Of a stretch of 64,000 bases of DNA, positions 1 through 8,523 are shown piece after piece (within the stretch, counting starts at the first letter, position 1; every line of letters starts with the position of its first letter). Where the stretch lies: assembly GCA_016707075.1 (NCBI GenBank), contig JADJII010000009.1:171372-235371 (forward strand). The letters are read 5' to 3'. A model generated the notes under the pieces. The model was not told the DNA's origin. It made no database searches and saw nothing but the letters and a program-made list of their open reading frames with translations. This DNA comes from Egaibacter danicus (lineage in GTDB: Bacteria > Pseudomonadota > Gammaproteobacteria > Burkholderiales > Burkholderiaceae_C). Made by a program: the position numbers and the translations under genes.

Positions 1-153
1 TGCAATAGTGTCAAGCCCAACAAGGGGAGTGCCGTACCCAGCAACGCAATCCAGGGAAGTTTTCGCCAGACCACCCACTCCATCCCGCTGGCTGTGCGCA
101 CACTGTTGGGCATCTTCCGGAGCCAGTTCACCGCGTCACCTCAACCGGAATGA
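1..153 (+). CDS. 3' end of an unidentified gene (partial)
   Basis: An open frame runs from the window edge to a TGA at 151-153, giving about 50 residues ending SQFTASPQPE. I do not recognise the family. The segment has a mix of hydrophobic and polar residues and no clear motif. It could be the C-terminus of a real gene truncated by the window, or chance. Nothing else is visible between 154 and 240. Confidence 0.3.
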   Translation, partial: CNSVKPNKGSAVPSNAIQGSFRQTTHSIPLAVRTLLGIFRSQFTASPQPE

Positions 154-239
154 ATTGCAAGTCACAAGAATACATACATGGAATTGTCTTCAAGACAGGC
201 CGCATGCATATGATCAGGATCAATGAACTGTCGCAGAAT

Positions 240-275
240 GAAAAAAGGGTTACAGCAATTTTGCTGTAACCCTTT
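240..275 (-). terminator. Rho-independent terminator of tRNA-Pro
   Basis: The arms at 244-258 and 261-275 pair perfectly (AAGGGTTACAGCAA with its complement). On the minus strand the stem is followed by a run of six T (A241-A246). It lies directly downstream of the minus-strand tRNA-Pro and very probably ends that transcript. Confidence 0.9.
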
Positions 276-293
276 GATTTCGTTGAAGCTTTA

Positions 294-370
294 TGGTCGG
301 TGTGAAAGGATTCGAACCTTCGACCCCTTGCACCCCATGCAAGTGCGCTACCAGGCTGCGCCACACACCG
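294..370 (-). tRNA. tRNA-Pro (anticodon GGG)
   Basis: This 77-nt gene reads CGGTGTG at its 5' end, pairing with CACACCG before A and an encoded CCA. The anticodon arm is CTTGC, loop ATGGGGT, GCAAG, which puts GGG at the anticodon positions. The T-arm carries the usual GGTTCGAATCC. It sits downstream of the merR-type gene on the same strand and is followed by a strong terminator. Confidence 0.96.
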
Positions 371-417
371 ATCAAGTTTTTAATTATAACGTGCAGAAGA
401 CAGGATTCTGCGGCAGG

Positions 418-894
418 TCAGAGCGTAGCCGAGAGCATTTCGCGAATGGCAAACAACTCGCGGCGAACCAGTGTGAGCTTGTCCGCGCTGGCGTCACGCC
501 GATCTTCGAACTGGCCTTCAAACTGACTACTCTCGAACTGGCTGTCGTCAAAGTCTTCCAGCACCGAGTCGCTCAACTCGATAACTTCCACGCCCTCCAG
601 CATCACTTCACCATTGCGCTTTTTGTCACGCTCCAGTTGCAGCAGTTCCTGCATCTTGTTGCGTGCGCCACTGATGGTGAAGCCCTGGTCGTACAGCAAA
701 TCACGAATCCTGCGGATCATCAGCACTTCATGGTGCTGGTAGTAACGGCGGTTACCACGTCGCTTCATCGGGCGTAGCTGTGTGAATTCCTGCTCCCAAT
801 ACCGTAGCACATGGGGTTTTACACCACATAAATCGCCTACCTCACCAATGGTGAAGTAGCGCTTGGCCGGTATCGAAGGAAGACTATTCTCCAT
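418..894 (-). CDS. MerR-family transcriptional regulator
   Basis: This small DNA-binding regulator (158 aa) has an N-terminal MerR winged helix-turn-helix at about residues 13-80 (YFTIGEVGDLCGVKPHVLRY, then RRYY and a long helix). The C-terminal part is acidic and has no metal-binding cysteine cluster, so it is unlike classic MerR metal sensors. A MerR-like gene beside ihfA downstream of pheT is the usual arrangement in Burkholderiales. I chose the ATG at 894, because the in-frame TTG at 903 has no ribosome-binding site. The target is not known. Confidence 0.88.
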   Translation of the reverse strand: MENSLPSIPAKRYFTIGEVGDLCGVKPHVLRYWEQEFTQLRPMKRRGNRRYYQHHEVLMIRRIRDLLYDQGFTISGARNKMQELLQLERDKKRNGEVMLEGVEVIELSDSVLEDFDDSQFESSQFEGQFEDRRDASADKLTLVRRELFAIREMLSATL

Positions 895-1051
895 TGAAAT
901 CAATGCTGTACGAAGGAAAGCTTCGAGGTTACTCTAAGTCTTCGGATGACGCAAAGGGAGTTTGGGGCCCGACGCGTGAAATACGTCAAGGTTTGTGACA
1001 AAGTACGCCAAATCAGCGCACCAAAATCGTGCGACGGCGCAGTCAAGCGGT

Positions 1052-1375
1052 TCAGGTGCGCTTTTCGTCCTGAATTTGCTCTTTGAGTTTGTGGCTGGCG
1101 TGGAAAGTGACCACCCGACGTGCTTCGATGGGAATGGCCTCTCCAGTGCGGGGATTGCGCCCCGGCCGGGGCGCTTTGGTGCGAATCTGGAAGTTGCCAA
1201 ACCCGGAAATCTTGACGTCGGTGCCCTCCACCAGACTGGTGGAGATCAGGTCAAAAAAAGCGTCGATCATGTCCTTGGACTCGCGTTTGTTCAAGCCAAT
1301 TTGCTCAAACAGCAATTCCGCCAGCTGCGCTTTGGTCAGCGCCGGTGTTTCCAGGCTCTCAACAGAAAAATCCAT
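1052..1375 (-). CDS. ihfA: Integration host factor subunit alpha
   Basis: This is the alpha subunit of IHF, a heterodimeric DNA-bending protein of the HU/IHF family used in replication, recombination and promoter architecture. The 107-residue protein shows the family layout: the N-terminal helices (LTKAQLAELLFEQIGLNKRE), then the beta-arm region with the signature GFGNFQIRTKAPRPGRNPRT, whose proline intercalates into DNA. GGGAG stands 5 nt before the ATG. It lies 56 nt downstream of pheT on the same strand, the standard proteobacterial pheST-ihfA order. Confidence 0.97.
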   Translation of the reverse strand: MDFSVESLETPALTKAQLAELLFEQIGLNKRESKDMIDAFFDLISTSLVEGTDVKISGFGNFQIRTKAPRPGRNPRTGEAIPIEARRVVTFHASHKLKEQIQDEKRT

Positions 1376-1431
1376 AAAGGCTCCCGATCTTTGCTTTTTT
1401 TGTCTGGTAGTTGACGTTTGCCAAATCAGCT

Positions 1432-3864
1432 TCAGGCGCGCTGACGGGCACCCAGGTTCGTCACCAACTGGGTGACAACGGCCTGCACACTGGCGTCAAT
1501 CTGCTCGTCCGTCAGCGTAGCGGCGTCGCTACCCAGCGTCAAGCGCACGGCCAGGCTTTTTTCTCCAGCGGCATCGCTGGCTGAGCCTGCCGCGGGTTTG
1601 GGGCGATAAACGTCAAACAGGGTTGCATCGCGCAAAAGACCGCCGGTGGGCGCAGACCAGACGGCACTCATCAACGCAGCATGAGTCACCTGTTCGGCCA
1701 CCAGCACGGCAATGTCACGCTCCACCGCCTGATGCCGGGAAACCGGCTGGAACTCCGGCACCGCGCGTTGCAGCACAGCGTCAAGGTCCAACTCAAACAT
1801 CAACGGTGCGGCGGGCAGGTCATAGCCCTGACGCCACTTGGGATGCAGTTCGCCCACAAAGCCAATCAGTTTGTTGCCCAGCGAAGCGCTGGCACAGCGG
1901 CCAGGGTGCATGGCCGGGTGCTCGGCGGGTGCAAAGGTGGCCTTCAGCGGCGCCAACAGGGCCTCAACATCCCCTTTCACCTCGAAGAAATCAGCGCCCT
2001 GCTCCTTGCGGCCCCATTGCAGCATGTCGCCAGAGCCACACACCATGCCCGCCACGCGCATCGGCTGGTGAAAACCTTCAACCGTGGTGTCGGTGTTCTT
2101 GACGGAAGCATCGCGCAGGAACACGCGGCCCAACTCGAAGACGCGAACACGCTGGGCCTTGCGGTCCAGGTTGAACTTTAAAACCTGAAGCAAAGACCCT
2201 AGCAAGGAGGAGCGCATCACGCTCATCTGGCTGGCAATCGGGTTGAACAGCTTGATGGGATTGGCATTGCCTGCCAATTCATGCTCCCAACGCTCGTCAC
2301 AAAAGCTGAAGTTGATGGTCTCCTGATACCCCAAAGCCGCCAGCGCACGACGCACGGCAAACGCACTGCGCTGTGCCTCCGGGCGAATCTTGGCGGTAAT
2401 GGGCGCCAGGGGTGGCGTTTGGGGCAGGTTGTTGTAGCCCACGACACGCGCGACCTCTTCGATCAGGTCTTCTTCAATTTGCAGGTCAAACCGGTATGAA
2501 GGCGGGGAAACGGTGACCATGCCGTCCGTCTGCGTAACGGGCAGGCCCAGACGAACCAGCGCGTCTGCGCACTGCGCCTGGGTCAGCGGCATGCCAATGA
2601 CCTTGTTGGCACGCGCAACGCGCAGGGTGACCGGTGCGGCCACCGGCATATTTACTTTCAGGTCATCGACAGGGCCGACTTGGGTAGCAGGCGTTCCGCA
2701 AATATCGATGATCAGCTGGGTGATGCGCTCAATGTGCTCCACGGTCTGGCTAGGGTCCACCCCACGCTCAAAGCGATGACCCGCATCGGTAGAAAAGTTG
2801 AAGCGGCGCGAACGCCCGGCAATCGACTTCGGGAACCAGAAGGCGGCCTCCACGTAGACGTTTTGCGTTTCGTCCGACACGGCCGTGGCGTCGCCACCCA
2901 TGATGCCGGCCAGCGATTCGACCTGCACGTCATCGGCAATCACGCCGACCTTGTCATCCACCGTGACCGTGTTGCCATTGAGCAATTTGAGCTGCTCACC
3001 CGGCTTGCCCCAGCGCACGTCCAGACCACCATGAATCTTGTCCAGATCAAAAATGTGGGATGGGCGGCCGAACTCGAACATCACGTAGTTGGAAATGTCC
3101 ACCAGAGCCGTGACGCTACGCTGGCCACAGCGGGCCAGGCGGTCCACCATCCACTGGGGCGTTTTGGCTTTGGGATTGACGTTGCGAACCACGCGGCCAG
3201 AGAAGCGGCCGCACAAATCGGGCGCACTCACCTTCACCGGCAAACGGTCAGCTCCTGCAACCGGAACGGCAGGGAAAGCGGGTGTTTTCAACGGCGCGTC
3301 AGTCAGCGCAGCCAGTTCACGCGCCACGCCATACACGCTCAGGCAGTGCGCCAGGTTCGGTGTGAGCTTGAGGGTCAGCAGTGTATCGTCAAGCTTGAGA
3401 AATTCGCGGATGTTTTGACCCAGAGGAGCGTCGAGAGGCAGTTCCAGCAACCCACCATGGTCGTCTGACAGCTTCAGTTCCCGGGCGCTGCACAGCATGC
3501 CCTGGCTTTCCACGCCACGCAGTTTGCCAACCTTGATCACAAAGGGTTTACCGTCTTCACCGGGTGGCAGTTCAGCACCCACTAGCGCGCAGGGAACCCG
3601 GATGCCCACCCGGGCATTGGGCGCGCCACAGACGATGTCAAGCAAAGGGACCTGCCCAACATCAACCTTGCACACGCGCAGCCGGTCTGCATTGGGGTGC
3701 TGCACCGCCTCCTTAATCTCACCCACCACGATCTGGGTAAATGGCGGAGCAACGGGTTTGCACTCTTCAACCTCCAGACCCGCCATGGTGAGGGTGTCGG
3801 CCAACTCGGCCGTAGACAGTGATGGATTGCAGAATTCGCGCAACCAGGACTCGGGAAATTGCAT
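1432..3864 (-). CDS. pheT: Phenylalanine--tRNA ligase beta subunit
   Basis: This is the large subunit of the cytoplasmic (alpha-beta)2 enzyme that charges tRNA-Phe. At 810 aa it is the expected length. The N-terminal tRNA-binding (EMAP-like) domain spans about residues 40-150 (VGEIKEAVQHPNADRLRVCK), followed by the B3/B4 editing domain, the B5 domain, a class II synthetase-like core and the C-terminal anticodon-binding (FDX-ACB) domain from about residue 715 (PVSRHQAVERDIAVLV). It starts 20 nt after pheS and is probably translated from the same mRNA. Confidence 0.98.
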   Translation of the reverse strand: MQFPESWLREFCNPSLSTAELADTLTMAGLEVEECKPVAPPFTQIVVGEIKEAVQHPNADRLRVCKVDVGQVPLLDIVCGAPNARVGIRVPCALVGAELPPGEDGKPFVIKVGKLRGVESQGMLCSARELKLSDDHGGLLELPLDAPLGQNIREFLKLDDTLLTLKLTPNLAHCLSVYGVARELAALTDAPLKTPAFPAVPVAGADRLPVKVSAPDLCGRFSGRVVRNVNPKAKTPQWMVDRLARCGQRSVTALVDISNYVMFEFGRPSHIFDLDKIHGGLDVRWGKPGEQLKLLNGNTVTVDDKVGVIADDVQVESLAGIMGGDATAVSDETQNVYVEAAFWFPKSIAGRSRRFNFSTDAGHRFERGVDPSQTVEHIERITQLIIDICGTPATQVGPVDDLKVNMPVAAPVTLRVARANKVIGMPLTQAQCADALVRLGLPVTQTDGMVTVSPPSYRFDLQIEEDLIEEVARVVGYNNLPQTPPLAPITAKIRPEAQRSAFAVRRALAALGYQETINFSFCDERWEHELAGNANPIKLFNPIASQMSVMRSSLLGSLLQVLKFNLDRKAQRVRVFELGRVFLRDASVKNTDTTVEGFHQPMRVAGMVCGSGDMLQWGRKEQGADFFEVKGDVEALLAPLKATFAPAEHPAMHPGRCASASLGNKLIGFVGELHPKWRQGYDLPAAPLMFELDLDAVLQRAVPEFQPVSRHQAVERDIAVLVAEQVTHAALMSAVWSAPTGGLLRDATLFDVYRPKPAAGSASDAAGEKSLAVRLTLGSDAATLTDEQIDASVQAVVTQLVTNLGARQRA

Positions 3865-3884
3865 CTTGTTCTTCTCGTCGAAAA

Positions 3885-4937
3885 TTACTGGAACTGGCTA
3901 AGGAAACGAATGTCGCCGTCAAAAAACAGGCGCAGGTCATTGACACCGTAGCGCAGCATGGTGAAGCGGTCCAGCCCCATGCCAAAAGCAAAGCCAATGT
4001 ACTTTTCCGGATCAAGCCCCATGTTGCGGACCACGGTGGGATGTACCTGACCGGAGCCGGCTACTTCCAGCCAGCGCCCCGCCAGCGGGCCGCTCTGGAA
4101 CTGGATGTCTATCTCGGCGCTGGGCTCAGTGAACGGGAAGAAACTGGGCCGGAAGCGCAGCACCAAGTCGTCGCGCTCAAAGAAGGTGCGACACAAATCG
4201 GTGAAGACGAACTTGAGGTCCTTGAAGCTGACGTTTTCACCAATCCACAGGCCTTCGCACTGGTGGAACATGGGCGAGTGGGTGGCGTCGCTATCCACGC
4301 GGTAGGTGCGACCGGGGCAGATGACGCGGATCTCGGGCATGGTTTGGCCGGCCTCGATCAACGCGCGGTGCTGCCTGACGTGCTGCAGCGCATGGCGCAC
4401 CTGCACCGGGCTGGTATGGGTACGCAGCAGGTTGGGCGCCTTGGCGCTGCCGCCTTCGACATAAAAGGTGTCATGCATGGACCTTGCAGGGTGGTCCTCT
4501 GGCGTATTCAATGCGGTGAAGTTAAACCAGTCGGACTCGATTTCAGGGCCCTGGGCCACATCAAACCCCATGGAGCCAAAAATCGCCTCGATGCGCTCCA
4601 GCGTCCTGGAAACAGGGTGCAAACCACCCTGGCCGCGTTGACGGCCAGGCAGCGTCACATCCAGCGCTTCGGCCTGCAATTGAGCCTGCAACTCGGCGTC
4701 GGCCAATGCCTGACGACGATCATTCAGTGCCGCTTCAATCGCCTGCTTGGACAGATTGATGGCTGCACCCCGCGACTTTTTTTCGTCAACGGACAGGGCA
4801 GCCATACCCTTCATCAATTCGGTGATGCGCCCGGACTTGCCCAGGAACTGGGCCTTGGCGTTCTCAAGGTCAGCGGGTGTTATCGCCACACTGAAGGCAG
4901 CTTTCGCGGATTCGACGATTGCGTTCAACTCGTTCAT
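3885..4937 (-). CDS. pheS: Phenylalanine--tRNA ligase alpha subunit
   Basis: This is the catalytic subunit of PheRS (350 aa). It has the N-terminal coiled-coil arm and the class II aminoacyl-tRNA synthetase core, with HPARSMHDTFYV, the motif 2 region and the C-terminal motif 3 GMGLDRFTMLRYG. I chose the ATG at 4937 (MNELNAIVES), the usual family N-terminus, over an ATG 45 nt upstream; AAGAGA precedes it. Upstream lies an intrinsic-terminator-like hairpin that may attenuate pheST relative to the ribosomal genes. Confidence 0.97.
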   Translation of the reverse strand: MNELNAIVESAKAAFSVAITPADLENAKAQFLGKSGRITELMKGMAALSVDEKKSRGAAINLSKQAIEAALNDRRQALADAELQAQLQAEALDVTLPGRQRGQGGLHPVSRTLERIEAIFGSMGFDVAQGPEIESDWFNFTALNTPEDHPARSMHDTFYVEGGSAKAPNLLRTHTSPVQVRHALQHVRQHRALIEAGQTMPEIRVICPGRTYRVDSDATHSPMFHQCEGLWIGENVSFKDLKFVFTDLCRTFFERDDLVLRFRPSFFPFTEPSAEIDIQFQSGPLAGRWLEVAGSGQVHPTVVRNMGLDPEKYIGFAFGMGLDRFTMLRYGVNDLRLFFDGDIRFLSQFQ

Positions 4938-5004
4938 AAAATCTCTTGTAGTCCCGACATGACTTGCATCCAAGTCTGTCATCTCTGAAACTGCGTTTTC
5001 ATGG

Positions 5005-5039
5005 AAAAAGGGCTAGTGCCTTTTCAAGCTCTAGCCCTT
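5005..5039 (-). terminator. Terminator-like hairpin in the pheS leader
   Basis: AAGGGCTAG (5008-5016) pairs with CTAGCCCTT (5031-5039) around a 14-nt loop. On the minus strand the stem runs into TTTTT (A5005-A5009), 68 nt before the pheS ATG. One arm belongs to the dispersed repeat at 5029-5075. It could end the rplT transcript or partly attenuate pheST. I see no phenylalanine-rich leader peptide like that of E. coli. Confidence 0.6.
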
Positions 5040-5075
5040 GTTTCTGTTGCGTGAGCAGCTATCTAAAGGATAGCA
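5029..5075 (+). repeat. Dispersed intergenic repeat, copy 1
   Basis: CTCTAGCCCTT is followed by GTTGCGTGAGCAGCTATCT, matching the family core TAGCCCTT ... ATGCGTGAGTAGCTAT seen at 35390, 51514 (inverted), 55857 and, divergently, 8524. It lies between rplT and pheS. It is non-coding. Confidence 0.6.
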
Positions 5076-5088
5076 ACCCGCCGTGAAC

Positions 5089-5448
5089 TCAAGCAGCCAG
5101 CCTGGCCTTGACTTGCTCCACGATGCCTGCAAAGGCGGCCATGTCATGCACAGCGATATCAGACAGCACTTTGCGATCAATTTCGATGTTGGCCTTCTTC
5201 AGACCGTTGGCGAACTGGCTGTAGGTCAGGCCGCATTGACGCGCTGCGGCGTTGATACGGGCAATCCACAACTGGCGGAAAACACGCTTCTTGGTACGGC
5301 GGTCACGGTAGGCATATTGCCCAGCCTTCATCACCGCTTCTTTGGCGATACGGAAGACATTACCGCGGCGACCGCGGAAACCCTTTGCAAGGGCCAGAAC
5401 TTTTTTATGGCGGGCGCGAGCCGTTACACCACGTTTGACGCGAGGCAT
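5089..5448 (-). CDS. rplT: 50S ribosomal protein L20
   Basis: L20 binds 23S rRNA directly and is needed for early assembly of the large subunit. In many bacteria it also represses its own operon. The 119-aa protein begins MPRVKRGVTARARHKKVLAL and keeps the basic N-terminal tail and the conserved GFRGRR and YRDRRTKKR stretches. AAGGAG stands before the ATG. It follows rpmI by 25 nt. Confidence 0.98.
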   Translation of the reverse strand: MPRVKRGVTARARHKKVLALAKGFRGRRGNVFRIAKEAVMKAGQYAYRDRRTKKRVFRQLWIARINAAARQCGLTYSQFANGLKKANIEIDRKVLSDIAVHDMAAFAGIVEQVKARLAA

Positions 5449-5473
5449 GTTGTTACTCCTTGTTCGTCGTTAA

Positions 5474-5677
5474 TCAAATACCAAAGCCGGGCAGCATCTG
5501 TGCCATGTGACCCATATTGGTCTCATGAACAGCTGTAGCACCACGCAAATGGCGTTTATTTTTGGTGGTCTTCTTCGTCAGGATGTGACGCTTGAAGGCT
5601 TGGCCGCGCTTGACGGTACCACCTGGACGAACGCGAAAACGCTTTTTCGCACCGCTCTTGGTCTTCATTTTGGGCAT
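5474..5677 (-). CDS. rpmI: 50S ribosomal protein L35
   Basis: This small basic protein of the large ribosomal subunit has 67 aa. It starts MPKMKTKSGAKKRFRVRPGG, the L35 signature, and continues with HILTKKTTKNKRHLRG. A very good ribosome-binding site (AAGGAG) precedes the ATG. The 150-nt space from infC holds two hairpins that may be an L20-responsive leader. Confidence 0.98.
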   Translation of the reverse strand: MPKMKTKSGAKKRFRVRPGGTVKRGQAFKRHILTKKTTKNKRHLRGATAVHETNMGHMAQMLPGFGI

Positions 5678-5678
5678 A

Positions 5679-5828
5679 TATATGCTCCTTCTTCATTGTG
5701 CTCGTGAGGCGTCTGCAAACAATTTGCAGCCTTGTTGGCCCCGAGCCACTTGTGTGGTGTCTTGCGACTGTCCACTCGTAAGGCGTTTTTTTCAACGCCT
5801 CACAAAGGAGAGTATTACCTCTCCGTTC
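5679..5828 (-). promoter_or_regulatory. infC-rpmI leader with two hairpins
   Basis: This 150-nt spacer carries two inverted repeats that would fold in the minus-strand mRNA: CTGCAAACAATTTGCAG at 5713-5729 (7-bp stem, 3-nt loop) and AGGCGTT/AACGCCT at about 5782-5803. Neither is followed by a U-run, so they are not terminators. In E. coli, L20 represses rpmI-rplT by binding leader RNA at this place. That the same happens here is inference. Confidence 0.4.
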
Positions 5829-6440
5829 TTAAGATGCCGACGCTACCGCGGGGGCATCTGCAACAGCTTTGGTTGCACCATCCTTGGAAGCAGGTTTCTT
5901 CTTGCCCGGCGCGATCATCATGATCATCTGGCGCCCTTCAAGCTTGGGAAACTGCTCCACCACAATCAAATCACCCAGTTCGCTACGAATCCTGTTCAGC
6001 AACGCCATACCGATTTCCTGGTGCGTGATTTCACGACCCCGAAAACGCAGCGTGATCTTGCATTTGTCGCCTTCTGCCAGGAATCGCTTGATATTACGCA
6101 TCTTGATGTTGTAATCGCCGTCGTCCGTACCGGGACGAAACTTGATTTCCTTGATCTCGATAACGGTTTGCTTGGCTTTCGCTTCCGCCGCCTTTTTCTG
6201 TTCCTGGTATTTGAACTTGCCGTAATCCATCAAACGACAGACCGGCGGATTCGCCGTGGCAGAAATTTCAACCAAGTCCACATCCAGTTCACCAGCCTGT
6301 CGGAGGGCTTCCATCAGACTCACAATACCCAAGGGCTCATTCTCGGGCCCGGAGAGTCGGACTTCCGGGGCCATGATTTCCCGGTTCAGGCGGTGTTTAC
6401 GTTCTTCGCGCTGGCGGCGATCACGAAATTCAGTAGCGAT
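5829..6440 (-). CDS. infC: Translation initiation factor IF-3 (ATC start)
   Basis: IF-3 keeps ribosomal subunits apart and proofreads start-codon choice. The product (about 203 aa) has the N-terminal domain (HRLNREIMAPEVRLSG, LVEISATANPPVCRLMDYGK), a lysine-rich linker and the C-terminal domain (EIKFRPGTDDGDYNIK). No ATG or GTG lies at the N-terminus. A strong AAGGAAG sits 5 nt before an ATC codon at 6440-6438, giving (M)ATEFRDRRQREERKHRLN. infC using a rare AUN start so that IF-3 can repress itself is established in enteric bacteria. A TTG at 6455 is the only other option and lacks a ribosome-binding site. Confidence 0.95.
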   Translation of the reverse strand: MATEFRDRRQREERKHRLNREIMAPEVRLSGPENEPLGIVSLMEALRQAGELDVDLVEISATANPPVCRLMDYGKFKYQEQKKAAEAKAKQTVIEIKEIKFRPGTDDGDYNIKMRNIKRFLAEGDKCKITLRFRGREITHQEIGMALLNRIRSELGDLIVVEQFPKLEGRQMIMMIAPGKKKPASKDGATKAVADAPAVASAS

Positions 6441-6526
6441 GGCTTCTTCCTTCAATATATTTGCTACAAAAACCGTAGCGAAAGCTGCTCAACACACGCG
6501 GGCAAACTGCAATCCTGTGGTTAGAC

Positions 6527-8440
6527 TCAGACAACAGACTTGTGAGTGATGTCATGGGCGATCTTTTGAACGAACGCATCAAGGGACATCACACCGAGGT
6601 CTTGGTTACCCCGGGCGCGCACTGCAACAGCACCTGCCGCCATCTCCTTGTCACCTACGACTAGGATGTAAGGCAGCTTTTGCATCGAATGCTCTCGTAT
6701 TTTATACGTAATTTTCTCGTTACGCAGGTCTAAATTGACCCTAAGCCCTTGATTTTGCAGTGTTTTGGCCACTTTTCGGGCATATTCAGCCTGTGCATCG
6801 GTGATGTTGAGCACGGAAATCTGGACTGGCGCAAGCCAGGTCGGCAATGCCCCGGCATGCTCTTCAATCAAGATCCCGATGAATCGCTCCAGACTGCCAA
6901 CGATCGCACGGTGAAGCATGATGGGGGTATGGCGGGCGCCATCCTCGCCCACATACTCGGCGCCCAAACGTTCGGGCATATTGGGATCCACCTGAATCGT
7001 CCCGCACTGCCATTCACGACCAATGGCGTCTTTCAGCGTGTATTCGATCTTGGGGCCGTAGAAAGCACCCTCTCCAGCCGAAATGCTGAACTCACATCCC
7101 GAACGGCGCAGGCTTTCCATCAGGGCGAACTCGGCCTTGTCCCACAGTTCATCGGAACCGATCCGTTTTTCCGGGCGCGTCGCCACCTTGTAGATGATGT
7201 TGTGGAAGCCAAAGTCGGCATAAACCTTTTGTAGCAGCGTGGTAAACGCCGTGCACTCGTCGAGAATCTGCTCTTCGGTGCAGAAAATGTGACCATCATC
7301 CTGGGTGAAGCCGCGCACGCGCATGATGCCGTGCAGCCCACCCGTGGGTTCGTTGCGGTGGCACTGGCCGAACTCGCCAAAGCGCAGCGGCAGATCACGA
7401 TAGCTCTTGATCCCCTGTTTGAAGATGAGAATATGGCCGGGGCAGTTCATCGGTTTCAGCGCATAGTCGCGCTTCTCCGATTCGGTGGTGAACATGTTTT
7501 CGCGGTATTTATCCCAGTGCCCGGTTTTTTCCCACAGCGTCTTGTCCAGAATCTGCGGCCCCTTCACCTCCTGGTAACCGTTGTCTTGATAGACCTTGCG
7601 CATGTATTGCTCCACACCCTGCCAAATGGTCCATCCCTTCGGATGCCAGAACACGGTGCCAGGCGAATGCTCGTCAATGTGAAACAAATCCAGTTCGCGA
7701 CCCAACTTGCGGTGATCGCGCTTTTCGGCTTCCTCGATCATCGTCAGGTGTTGCTGCAACTCGTCTTTGGTCCCCCATGCCGTACCGTAGATGCGCTGGA
7801 GCATCTCGTTGCGGTGATCACCGCGCCAATAGGCACCTGCCAGCTTCATCAGCTTGAAGAATTTCAGCTTGCCGGTGCTGGGCACGTGCGGGCCACGGCA
7901 CAGGTCTTCAAATTTGCCTTCACGGTACAGCGACACATCTTCTTTGGCCGGAATGCTGGCAATGATCTCGGCCTTGTAGTGCTCGCCCAGACTTTTGAAA
8001 TATGCCACGGCCTCGTCACGCGGCAATACGCGGCGAGTCACGGGCTCATCCTTGCTGGCCAACTCAACCATCTTTTTCTCGATGGTGACCAGGTCCTCTG
8101 GAGTGAAGGGGCGCTTGTAAGAAAAGTCGTAAAAGAAGCCGTGCTCGATGACCGGGCCGATGGTGACCTGCGCGTCGGGAAACAGCTCTTTGACCGCATA
8201 CGCCAGCAAGTGCGCGGTGGAGTGACGAATCACCTCCAGGCCATCGGCATCTTTGGAGGTGATGATGGACAGGGTGCTGTCGGCCGTCATCGAATAGCTG
8301 GTGTCAACAACTTTACCGTCCACCTTGCCCGCCAGCGAAGCCTTGGCCAACCCTGAGCCAATGGATGCGGCAACCTCTGCCACGGTCACCGGGCCGGGGT
8401 AATCGCGTTTGGAGCCGTCAGGAAGTGTGATTTGAATCAT
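6527..8440 (-). CDS. thrS: Threonine--tRNA ligase
   Basis: This class II synthetase (637 aa, normal length) has an N-terminal TGS domain (residues 1-60), an editing domain with HSTAHLLAYAVKELFP, a catalytic core with MNCPGH and the zinc-binding Cys/His set, and a C-terminal anticodon-binding domain ending near SLDAFVQKI. It heads the thrS-infC-rpmI-rplT-pheST-ihfA cluster on the minus strand. Its leader carries a terminator-like hairpin 38 nt before the start. Confidence 0.98.
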   Translation of the reverse strand: MIQITLPDGSKRDYPGPVTVAEVAASIGSGLAKASLAGKVDGKVVDTSYSMTADSTLSIITSKDADGLEVIRHSTAHLLAYAVKELFPDAQVTIGPVIEHGFFYDFSYKRPFTPEDLVTIEKKMVELASKDEPVTRRVLPRDEAVAYFKSLGEHYKAEIIASIPAKEDVSLYREGKFEDLCRGPHVPSTGKLKFFKLMKLAGAYWRGDHRNEMLQRIYGTAWGTKDELQQHLTMIEEAEKRDHRKLGRELDLFHIDEHSPGTVFWHPKGWTIWQGVEQYMRKVYQDNGYQEVKGPQILDKTLWEKTGHWDKYRENMFTTESEKRDYALKPMNCPGHILIFKQGIKSYRDLPLRFGEFGQCHRNEPTGGLHGIMRVRGFTQDDGHIFCTEEQILDECTAFTTLLQKVYADFGFHNIIYKVATRPEKRIGSDELWDKAEFALMESLRRSGCEFSISAGEGAFYGPKIEYTLKDAIGREWQCGTIQVDPNMPERLGAEYVGEDGARHTPIMLHRAIVGSLERFIGILIEEHAGALPTWLAPVQISVLNITDAQAEYARKVAKTLQNQGLRVNLDLRNEKITYKIREHSMQKLPYILVVGDKEMAAGAVAVRARGNQDLGVMSLDAFVQKIAHDITHKSVV

Positions 8441-8478
8441 GATGAAACTGAAATTTGAATTGCGGAAAAAGGCGAGGC

Positions 8479-8507
8479 AAAAAAAAACGCGGAACCTGCC
8501 GCGCTTT
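8479..8507 (-). terminator. Terminator-like hairpin in the thrS leader
   Basis: CGCGG (8488-8492) pairs with CCGCG (8499-8503) and the stem extends with A-T pairs. On the minus strand it is followed by nine T (A8479-A8487). Because it lies upstream of thrS and not after a gene, it may be an attenuator, or it may insulate thrS from transcription arriving from upstream. Confidence 0.6.
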
Positions 8508-8523
8508 ACTATGAATTTTGTAG

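Noticed and set aside
294..370. tRNA-Pro as an integration site for a mobile element
   Set aside because: No integrase gene and no duplicated tRNA end were seen in the window.
7289..8356. 355-residue open frame opposite thrS
   Set aside because: It is an antisense shadow without family features.
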